NCBI RefSeq assembly: GCF_022760755.1
Contig: NZ_JAIVFP010000001.1
Coordinates: 3,824,001-3,888,000, forward strand
Source of the DNA: Candidatus Rhodoblastus alkanivorans
GTDB taxonomy: Bacteria; Pseudomonadota; Alphaproteobacteria; Rhizobiales; Beijerinckiaceae
Length of the DNA stretch: 64,000 nt
Reading direction: 5' to 3'
Shown here: piece after piece, positions 57,522 through 64,000 of the stretch
How positions within the stretch are numbered: the stretch's first letter is position 1
Layout: each line of letters opens with the position of its first letter
Made by a program: the position numbers and the translations under genes
The notes under the pieces: model-generated
The model's input: only the letters and a program-made list of their open reading frames with translations
The model's database searches: none
What the model was told of the DNA's origin: nothing

Positions 57522-59216
57522 TTAGGCGAAAACGAACGGCGTCTTTTCGCTCGCACGCCAGGTCTCGGCGCCGATGACAGCCTCCGGCGCGATGTCGCGC
57601 CGGGCGGCGCATAAAGCGTGCTCGATGCGCCGGTCGCGCAGACGGTAGCGGGCTTCGAGATCGATATCGGCGAGCGCCGGGCAAGCTTCGCCGAAAACCT
57701 TGCCGTAAAGCTCCGTCATCATGCCGTAGCGGCTGGCCATGAGAGTGTTGCAGGCGCCCTTGACGGCAAGAATGTCGTCCTCGCCGCGCATGTGGAGCGA
57801 AGTCACCAGCATGACCGAAATGGCGTGCAATATGTCATAGCGGACATGGGCGATGAAGACTTCGAGATGGTGCGGCGTCAGATCGAGCTTTTCGCGCTGC
57901 GCGACGCGGATGAAGCCGCCGACCAGCAAGCTGAAAAATTCCGGCACGCCCCATTCCATTCCCAGGCCCACCGAAGCGAGCGCCTCCAAAGGCGTAAAGA
58001 CCTTATCGGCGGCGAGCAGGCGCTGGGTCAGGACATTGTCGGCGACGCCGGGAAGCATGGGCGCGTCCTGCGCTTCGACCGGAACGCCCAAGCCCTCGAA
58101 GAACTGGCGGTACATGGCGATATGGGTCTTGGCGAGCAACAGATGGCCGAGCGGCGGATAATCGGCGACTTCATGCGCGCCGACGCCATATTCGTCGGCG
58201 ACGAGCTGGGCGAGCGAAATCTGGGTGATTTCCGAAACGCGCTCGTTGAGCGGGCCATAGGGGAGGCCCATCAACCCGTGGAAGCGGCCGATGGCGGCGG
58301 CGACGCATTGGCGGGTGTTCTTGATCTGGTTGAAATAATGGACAGCGAAGACGCGCAGCTCATCGAGCGTGGCGCGCCCCTCGAACACCCGCACGAAAAA
58401 GGGATGCAGCCAGACCGGATGGCTCATCACATGGTCGTGCAGGTCAAGGAAAAGCCCGGCGAGCGCACCGGGCCGGAACAAAGCGATGTCGTGGAGGGGA
58501 TTGCCGGCAGGCGCCTGGTCCCGCAAAGCGGCGAACAGGCGATGCAATTGGGACTGAGGCGCCTCGATGTCGGCGACCATGGCCAGAAAATCGCGCCTTT
58601 GACTGTCGCGCATGGCGTCGAGCAGGCCGCGCGCATCGAGCTGGAGCAGGTTTTCAAGCGGATGGACCGTGGGCGGAACGACAATGCGGCCCTTCTCGGA
58701 ACTGGCGAGCGGATTGGCGTGAAGAGTCATTGCGGGCGGCGTTTCCAGTCTATGAGCGTCATGCTGAGATAAGGGCCGCCAGCAGAGGATCAAGGTCGGC
58801 AGGCCGGACAACGGATTGCGGCCTTCCGCGACGCGGCGAAAACCCTCGCGACGATAGAAGGCCAGGGCGCGAAAATTGTCGGCGTTGACCTCAAGCCCCA
58901 GTCCCGTAGGACAGCCCTGTTTGGCGCCGCCGATCAAGGCTTGCGCGGCGCCGGAGCCAAGAGAGCGGGCCGCGACCGCGATCTGCTCCAGCCAGCCCCG
59001 CGCCGGATCGAACAGAACGAATCCGGCCGGCCCCTCTTCATCCTCGGCGACGACGATATGCGCGCCCTGGGCCAGGGAATTCGCGAAAAGCTCGGCGAGC
59101 CAGGGCGCGCGCGCCGCGAAATCGATCCCGGGGCGGGTCCGGCTCCAGGTCTCCACCCACAGCGCCAGCAATCCGGGCCAATCGGCTTCGCCATAGGGAC
59201 GCAGCGAAAGACTCAT
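57522..59216 (-). CDS. GNAT acetyltransferase fused to a haem-oxygenase-like iron protein
   Basis: 564 residues in one uninterrupted frame. Residues 1-~155 are a GNAT domain: WLEQIAVAARSLGSGAAQAL is the acetyl-CoA motif A, and LGLEVNADNFRALAFYRREG is motif B. After a short linker, residues ~185-530 form a haem-oxygenase-like helical domain (iron-containing redox enzyme type). Likely metal ligands lie in QLVADEYGVGAHEVADYPPL (Glu, His) and EVFIAHVRYDILHAISV (His, Asp, His). No ribosome-binding site or gap is seen at the internal Met (MTLHANPL), so it appears to be a genuine fusion. The pathway is unknown. Confidence 0.8.
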   Translation of the reverse strand: MSLSLRPYGEADWPGLLALWVETWSRTRPGIDFAARAPWLAELFANSLAQGAHIVVAEDEEGPAGFVLFDPARGWLEQIAVAARSLGSGAAQALIGGAKQGCPTGLGLEVNADNFRALAFYRREGFRRVAEGRNPLSGLPTLILCWRPLSQHDAHRLETPPAMTLHANPLASSEKGRIVVPPTVHPLENLLQLDARGLLDAMRDSQRRDFLAMVADIEAPQSQLHRLFAALRDQAPAGNPLHDIALFRPGALAGLFLDLHDHVMSHPVWLHPFFVRVFEGRATLDELRVFAVHYFNQIKNTRQCVAAAIGRFHGLMGLPYGPLNERVSEITQISLAQLVADEYGVGAHEVADYPPLGHLLLAKTHIAMYRQFFEGLGVPVEAQDAPMLPGVADNVLTQRLLAADKVFTPLEALASVGLGMEWGVPEFFSLLVGGFIRVAQREKLDLTPHHLEVFIAHVRYDILHAISVMLVTSLHMRGEDDILAVKGACNTLMASRYGMMTELYGKVFGEACPALADIDLEARYRLRDRRIEHALCAARRDIAPEAVIGAETWRASEKTPFVFA

Positions 59217-59223
59217 CGCCGGA

Positions 59224-60210
59224 CTATCGGTCCGTGATCTTCAGCTCGATGCGGCGGTTCTTGCGCAAAGCCTCCTCGCTGTCGCCATTGTCGATCGGCT
59301 GATATTGCCCATAGGCGCCCGCGAGCAGATGCCGCGGCGGAAAGCCTTTGGCGATCAGATATTGCACGACGGCGATGGCGCGGGCCGCGGAAAGATCCCA
59401 GTTCGACTTGAACTGCGGCGACGAGATTGGCCGCTTGTCGGTATGGCCGTCCACCCGCAGGACCCAGGGAATTTCCGGCGGGATTTCTTTCGCCACCGCG
59501 CTCAGCGCGACATAGACCTTGTCGATTTCCGCCTTGCCCTCGGGCGTCAGATCGGCCTGGCCGGTCTGGAACAGGACTTCGGTCGGCAGGACGAAGCGGT
59601 CGCCGACCACTTTGACGTCCGGCCGGTCGGAGAGAATCTCGCGCAGGCGGCCGAAGAAATCCGAGCGGTAGCGCGCCAGCTCCTGCACCTTCTCGGCGAG
59701 CGCGACATTGAGCCTCGACCCGAGATCGGCGATGCGCTCCTGGCTCTCCTTGTTCTTCGATTCCTGCGCGGAAAGGGCCTCCTGCACCGCGGCGAGCTGG
59801 CGGCGCAGGGCGGCGATCTGGGCGTTGAGAAGATCGACCCGCGCCGCGGCCCGCGCGGAAAGCTGCTTTTCCGCATCGAGACTGGTCGCCGCCGCACCCG
59901 CGCCCGCGGCCAGCGCGTCGCGCTCCTTGCGGGTGGCTTCGAGCGTCGCGGTGAGAGCGGCGAGACTTTGCTCCACCTGTGTCTTGCCGCCTTTTTCGAG
60001 CGAGAGGATCGAGGTCAGCTCCTCGATTTCCTTGTTCAACCGCGCCAGCGCCGCATCCTTGCCGCCGACGTCGCGCGACAAATAATATTGCGCGACGACG
60101 AAGACCGAGAGCAGGAAGGTGAAGACGAGGACCAGGGTCGAGAGCGCGTCGACGAAGCCCGGCCAGTAATTCATCGCCGCCGGGCGGCGGCGCGCGCGGG
60201 AGAGCGGCAT
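59224..60210 (-). CDS. OmpA/MotB-type peptidoglycan-binding protein
   Basis: 328 residues. One N-terminal membrane helix (LSTLVLVFTFLLSVFVVAQY) is followed by a coiled coil (~60-185) and a C-terminal OmpA domain (LRVDGHTDKRPISS; LSAARAIAVVQYLIAKGFPP; RRIELKIT). It anchors to peptidoglycan. Its start overlaps the stop of the MotA-like gene by one base, so they form a proton-channel pair. The pair next to an inositol monophosphatase gene is a common Rhizobiales order, unlike flagellar motAB. Confidence 0.88.
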   Translation of the reverse strand: MPLSRARRRPAAMNYWPGFVDALSTLVLVFTFLLSVFVVAQYYLSRDVGGKDAALARLNKEIEELTSILSLEKGGKTQVEQSLAALTATLEATRKERDALAAGAGAAATSLDAEKQLSARAAARVDLLNAQIAALRRQLAAVQEALSAQESKNKESQERIADLGSRLNVALAEKVQELARYRSDFFGRLREILSDRPDVKVVGDRFVLPTEVLFQTGQADLTPEGKAEIDKVYVALSAVAKEIPPEIPWVLRVDGHTDKRPISSPQFKSNWDLSAARAIAVVQYLIAKGFPPRHLLAGAYGQYQPIDNGDSEEALRKNRRIELKITDR

Positions 60211-61103
60211 CAGCGCGGCTCCTGCTTCTCGCTCACCAGATGCGCTTCGAGCGCCGCCTGCAGCCGGGCCTGCCGATCGGCCTGGGCCTCGACCCAGTCG
60301 CGGATCATCTGCTGCTCCTGGCGCATGTGGCGCACCAGGGCCTGGACCCCGGTGGCGAGCCCCTCCAGCGCCTCGCTGGCGTCCGATCCGGGCTGCTGCG
60401 GCGCGCGCGCGGCCTCGACATCGGCGGAGAGCCGGTCCTCCAGCTCGGTATAGAACCGGCCCTGCGCCTGCCCCGCCTGAAGATCGAGAAAGCCGAGCAC
60501 CAGCGACCCGGCCAGGCCGAACAGGGACGAGGTGAAGGCGAGGCTCATGCCCGCGAGCGGACGGGCGAGGCCGGATTTGAGGTCGTTGAACAGCGAAGCG
60601 GTTTCGCCGCCGCCCTGGAGCGAGCCGATCACCCCGCCGATCGAACCGACCGTCTCCAACAGACCCCAGAAGGTGCCGAGCAGGCCGAGAAAGACGAGAA
60701 GGCCGGTGAGATAGCGCAAGGTCTCGCGGCTCTCGTCAAGCCGGGTTGCGACCGAATCGAGCACGAGGCGCAGGATCTGCGGCGACAGCGGCGCCTTGCC
60801 CTCGGTCCCGACGATCCGCGCCATGGGCGCGAGCAGCGCCGGCGGCTTCACCGCCGCGCCGTTTTCGCGGGCGTTGACCCAGGCGATCTCGCGGAAAAGC
60901 CGCGCGACCTGACCTATGGCGATGAAGACGCCGAGCGCGGCGGCCGCGACGATGACGCTGTTGAGGCCGGGATTGGCCATGAAGGCGGTTCGGATCGGCC
61001 GATGGAGGATGACGACGACGAAGCCGACCAGAATCAGGAAGACCGCCATGCGCACGAGGAAAATGGCAGGCGAGGACAGGCGATAGGCGTCTTTGTCCGA
61101 CAT
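60210..61103 (-). CDS. MotA/TolQ/ExbB-type proton channel protein
   Basis: 297 residues. Membrane helices occur near the N-terminus (IFLVRMAVFLILVGFVVVIL; NSVIVAAAALGVFIAIGQVA) and mid-protein (YLTGLLVFLGLLGTFWGLLE; AGMSLAFTSSLFGLAGSLVL). These are the MotA/TolQ segments lining the proton path. The long C-terminal coil (LVRHMRQEQQMIRDWVEAQA) is cytoplasmic. It should energise the OmpA-type partner; a role in cell envelope rather than motility is inferred from the neighbours. Confidence 0.85.
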   Translation of the reverse strand: MSDKDAYRLSSPAIFLVRMAVFLILVGFVVVILHRPIRTAFMANPGLNSVIVAAAALGVFIAIGQVARLFREIAWVNARENGAAVKPPALLAPMARIVGTEGKAPLSPQILRLVLDSVATRLDESRETLRYLTGLLVFLGLLGTFWGLLETVGSIGGVIGSLQGGGETASLFNDLKSGLARPLAGMSLAFTSSLFGLAGSLVLGFLDLQAGQAQGRFYTELEDRLSADVEAARAPQQPGSDASEALEGLATGVQALVRHMRQEQQMIRDWVEAQADRQARLQAALEAHLVSEKQEPR

Positions 61104-61207
61104 CTCGGCGCTCTCTGTTCGTTGGACCTAGGTTGATCGCAACGTCAGGGGAATTTCAAGACGAATCTGGCCGTTCGCCGCACAACTTGCGCCGATTCTA
61201 AGACGGG

Positions 61208-61999
61208 TCAGGCCTTTTTGACGAGATCGAGCAATTGCTTGTGGATGTGTTCGTTGCCGCAGCACACCGAGCCGGCGCCGAAAATATCGGTCCCGCCGTC
61301 GGCGTCGGTGACATAGCCGCCGGCCTCGCGCACCAAAACCAGGCCCGCCGCCATGTCCCAGCTTTTCAGGCCGCGCTCCCAAAAGCCGTCGAAACGGCCG
61401 GCGGCGACGAAGGCGAGGTCGAGCGCGGCGGCGCCCAGCCGGCGGACACCGCCGGCGCGGGTCATGACCGAGGCCAGCTCCGCCTTGAAGCGCGGATGGA
61501 TCGCGGCCTTGCCGAGCGGCGGGATGCCGGTGGCGATCAGGCCCTCCGCCACGTCGCGGCGCGCGGCGACGCGGATGCGGCGGTTGTTGTAATAGGCGCC
61601 ATGCCCTTTTTCCGCGACGAACAGGTCGTCGGTCGCGGGATTGTAGATCACGCCCGCGACCATCTGGCCCTCGCGCTCCAGCCCGATCGAGACCGCGAAG
61701 ATCGGCAGGCCGTGGAGGAAATTGGTGGTGCCGTCGAGCGGATCGACGTGCCAGACATGGCTCTTGTCGGCGCCTTCGACGATTCCCCCCTCCTCCAGCA
61801 CGAAGCCATAGCCGGGCCGGGCCTTGGACAATTCGTCGAAAATGACTTTTTCGGCCTTTTTGTCGGCGATGGTGACGAAGTCGCCCGGCCCCTTGACCGA
61901 AACCTGGAGATTTTCGACCTCGCCGAAATCGCGCTTCAGACCGCGCCCGGCCTTGAGGGCGGCCGAGGTCATCACATTCATCAGGGCGGAATTGATCAT
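61208..61999 (-). CDS. Inositol monophosphatase family protein
   Basis: 263 residues. The three metal-binding blocks are clear: EEGGIVEGADKSHVWHVDPL then DGTTNFLHG, and later ERGLKSWDMAAGLVLVREAG. It would dephosphorylate inositol-1-phosphate or related sugar phosphates with Mg2+. It lies upstream of the MotA-like gene with a 104-bp gap. Confidence 0.93.
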   Translation of the reverse strand: MINSALMNVMTSAALKAGRGLKRDFGEVENLQVSVKGPGDFVTIADKKAEKVIFDELSKARPGYGFVLEEGGIVEGADKSHVWHVDPLDGTTNFLHGLPIFAVSIGLEREGQMVAGVIYNPATDDLFVAEKGHGAYYNNRRIRVAARRDVAEGLIATGIPPLGKAAIHPRFKAELASVMTRAGGVRRLGAAALDLAFVAAGRFDGFWERGLKSWDMAAGLVLVREAGGYVTDADGGTDIFGAGSVCCGNEHIHKQLLDLVKKA

Positions 62000-62069
62000 G
62001 GAGTGGAGTCCGGGCAGTCCGTCGAAAGTAGGAGGCTGACATGCCCCGGCGCGCCGTTAAGGTCAATCT

Positions 62070-64000
62070 TTATTCAAGCCGCACCAGCACGCTGTCGCCG
62101 GCGCCATTGGCGTCGATCACCGAAACGCGAGCGAAGCCCGCGCCGTCGGGCGTCCAGCTTGCGTCATGACGCTGGTTCTGGGCGTCCGGGTCCTCTTTGA
62201 GCGGCGCGCCATTGATCATCCAGGTCAGCGGCGGGGCGCCGCCCTGCGCCTTGAGCGCGAGTTCGGGCCGATCCCGCCCGGCCGCGGCATGAAGGAGGCC
62301 GAGGTCGACACGGGCGCCGTCCGGCGGATAAGTGATCCTGAGCGGATTGGAAAAGGTCGCCGCCAGGATTTTCGGCGCCTCGCGGCGCAGATGCCGCAAG
62401 GGCGGCGGCAGATGGGCGGTGGTCGCGACGAGAACGCCGGGCGGGCGCGGCAAAGGCTCGTTGGGCCCGCCGATGCGGGCGAAGGCGGAAAACAGGATCG
62501 GCGCCGCGACCCGGCGGCCGATCAGCCCGGCGACCGCGCCATTGTCGGCGCGTCCAACCCAGACCGCGACGGTGTGGGCGCGGTCGAATCCAAGCGCCAG
62601 GGCGTCGCGATAGCCATAGGACGTGCCGGTCTTGAAGGCGATGCGGCCGGTCGAGCCATTGTCGGGCGGCGGAGCGAAACGCAATATGTCCGCGACCTGC
62701 CACGCGGCGCCGGGCTCGGCGATTCTTTGCCATGGCCGGCGCGGCGGCGGGTCGTCCAGGCTCTCGATGAGCTCCGGCGCAAGCCCGCCGCGCGGAAAAG
62801 CGGCATAGGCGCGGGCGAGATCGCGCAGCCGCACCCCGACGCCGCCAAGCCCGATGGCGAGGCCGGCGTCGGAATCGCGGGGCAAAACGAGCGGCAGGCC
62901 CGCGCCGCGCATGCGGGCGACGAAGCGCGCCGGGCCGACGGCGTTGAGCACTTGCGCCGCCGGCAGGTTGAGCGAGAGCTGCAAGGCCTCGCGCGCGGTG
63001 ACCGCGCCATGGAATTTGTCGTCGAAATTGGTCGGCTTCCACGCGCCATAGCGGGTCGGCGCGTCGTCGAGCAGGGTCTCGGGATGGGCGAGGCCGTCGC
63101 CGAAGGCCATGGCGTAGATGAAGGGTTTCAGGGTCGAGCCCGGCGAGCGCAGGGCTTCGGTCATGTCGATTGCGCCGGCGCGCGCCTTGGAAAAATAATC
63201 AGGGCTGCCGACATGGGCGAGAATGCGGCCGCTGGCGTTGTCGATGACCAGGATCGCCATGGTCAGCTTCGGCCCCAGCCGCCCGGCGCGATCGCGGGCC
63301 AGGCGTTCGAGGCTCCCCTGCAAGGGCGCGTCAAGCGTCAGATGCAAAATCCTGCGCCCGGGATGAGCGCGGGCGAGCGCCTCGGTCACATGCGGCGCGA
63401 GATTGGGGAAAGGTTTCCGCGTGAGCGGCGGCGGCTCTGATTTCGCGCGCGCCGCTTCGCTCGGCGAGAGCGCATGGGCGGCGACGGCACGGTCGATCAC
63501 CCGGTCGCGGGCGGCGCGCGCGGCCTTGGCGTTGCGGTCGGGGCGCCGGGCTTCGGGCGACTGGGGGATCGCGACCAGCAGAGCGGCTTCCGCCGTGCTG
63601 AGACGGCGCGGCTCCTTGCCGAAATAAGCAAGGCTTGCGGCGCGAAGGCCTTCGAGATTGCCGCCATAGGGCGCGAGCGCGAGATAGATGTCGAGGATCT
63701 GTTCTTTGCTGAACCGCCCTTCGAGCTGTCGGGCGCGAAGGATCTGGCGCGCTTTGGCGAGCAGGTTGCGGTCCGGCCTCGGCTCCAGCAGGCGGGCCGC
63801 CTGCATGGTCAAGGTCGAGCCGCCGGAAACGATGTGGCGAAAGCGGACGAATTGCCAGGCGGCGCGCAAAAGGGCCGGGAAATCGACGCCGTGATGGTGG
63901 TCGAATCTCTTGTCCTCATAGGCTTTCAGCAGGACGAAAAAGCGCGGATCGACGTCCCTGGCATGGACCGGCAGGCGCCAGCGCCCGTCCGGGGTCTCGA
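62070..64000 (-). CDS. pbpC: Penicillin-binding protein 1C (partial, N-terminus beyond window)
   Basis: The frame is open from the window edge (64000) to the stop at 62070, about 643 codons. The glycosyltransferase (GT51) domain shows LLKAYEDKRFDHHHGVDFPA (catalytic Glu) and VSGGSTLTMQAARLLEPRP. The transpeptidase part has the SxxK motif in LRSPGSTLKPFIYAMAFG, SLN in LQLSLNLPAAQ and KTG in IAFKTGTSYGYRDALAL. The C-terminal BiPBP domain follows. It polymerises and cross-links peptidoglycan outside the inner membrane. Only the first ~50-100 residues are missing. Confidence 0.95.
   Translation of the reverse strand, partial: ETPDGRWRLPVHARDVDPRFFVLLKAYEDKRFDHHHGVDFPALLRAAWQFVRFRHIVSGGSTLTMQAARLLEPRPDRNLLAKARQILRARQLEGRFSKEQILDIYLALAPYGGNLEGLRAASLAYFGKEPRRLSTAEAALLVAIPQSPEARRPDRNAKAARAARDRVIDRAVAAHALSPSEAARAKSEPPPLTRKPFPNLAPHVTEALARAHPGRRILHLTLDAPLQGSLERLARDRAGRLGPKLTMAILVIDNASGRILAHVGSPDYFSKARAGAIDMTEALRSPGSTLKPFIYAMAFGDGLAHPETLLDDAPTRYGAWKPTNFDDKFHGAVTAREALQLSLNLPAAQVLNAVGPARFVARMRGAGLPLVLPRDSDAGLAIGLGGVGVRLRDLARAYAAFPRGGLAPELIESLDDPPPRRPWQRIAEPGAAWQVADILRFAPPPDNGSTGRIAFKTGTSYGYRDALALGFDRAHTVAVWVGRADNGAVAGLIGRRVAAPILFSAFARIGGPNEPLPRPPGVLVATTAHLPPPLRHLRREAPKILAATFSNPLRITYPPDGARVDLGLLHAAAGRDRPELALKAQGGAPPLTWMINGAPLKEDPDAQNQRHDASWTPDGAGFARVSVIDANGAGDSVLVRLE

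Noticed and set aside
59224-61103. MotA/MotB-like pair as a Zorya (ZorA/ZorB) defence system
   Set aside because: No ZorC, ZorD or ZorE-type genes are present, and the neighbours are inositol monophosphatase and a GNAT fusion, the usual housekeeping context in Rhizobiales.

Overview
This is a high-GC chromosomal window, almost certainly from an alphaproteobacterium of the order Hyphomicrobiales (Rhizobiales). The markers are a ChpT histidine phosphotransferase, an IalB-type protein, the coxB-coxA-ctaB-coxF-ctaG-coxC-surf1 order, an alphaproteobacterial 6S RNA beside the 5-formyltetrahydrofolate cyclo-ligase gene, a Rhizobiales-type palindromic repeat, and a DnaG that has lost its zinc ligands. 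A methylotroph- or Beijerinckiaceae-like genome would fit, but the genus cannot be fixed from this window. Most of it is ordinary housekeeping DNA with two accessory patches.

Layout. 1-6.1 kb: acetate kinase (cut by the window edge), a MaoC-phosphotransacetylase fusion, a RecD-like helicase, Ohr, RlmN and a PhnA-like protein. 6.73-9.47 kb: a complete IS1595-family transposon with matching ends and an 8-bp target duplication. It carries a transposase, a coupled 63-aa gene, an antisense 27-aa micro-gene, a coiled-coil/winged-helix protein, a 71-aa protein and a DUF1902-like protein. 9.6-12.5 kb: a DTW-domain protein, gcvH, gcvT and IalB. 12.6-19.4 kb: the aa3 cytochrome c oxidase operon with its assembly genes, preceded by an FNR/FixK-like box. 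19.4-21.3 kb: mntR and mntH with a palindromic operator over the mntH promoter.

21.4-25.6 kb: a broken O-acetylhomoserine sulfhydrylase gene, an IS3-family remnant cut by an IS256-family element, and tRNA-Ser(GGA). 25.7-34.1 kb: ChpT, UDP-glucose dehydrogenase, propionyl-CoA synthetase, an unknown protein, YebC, a metallophosphoesterase, 5-FCL, 6S RNA and an alpha/beta hydrolase. 34.2-43.9 kb: a guanidine-assimilation operon led by a guanidine-I (ykkC) riboswitch. It runs ABC transporter, two carboxyguanidine-deiminase-type subunits, a biotin carboxylase of the urea/guanidine class, and allophanate hydrolase. This should convert imported guanidine to ammonia and CO2.

44.1-57.5 kb: rpoD, dnaG, panB, a ribbon-helix-helix protein, a VOC protein, a Tat-exported GMC dehydrogenase pair, carA, a GatB/YqeY protein, an aspartic protease, rpmE and an ABC exporter. 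57.5-64 kb: a GNAT/haem-oxygenase-like fusion protein, an OmpA/MotB-MotA pair, an inositol monophosphatase and penicillin-binding protein 1C (cut by the window edge).

The items most worth a second look are the IS1595 transposon with its cargo and hairpin-masked micro-ORF, the GNAT/diiron-oxygenase-like fusion, the zinc-less DnaG, and the doubly lesioned metY. No clearly new defence or multi-gene system is visible.
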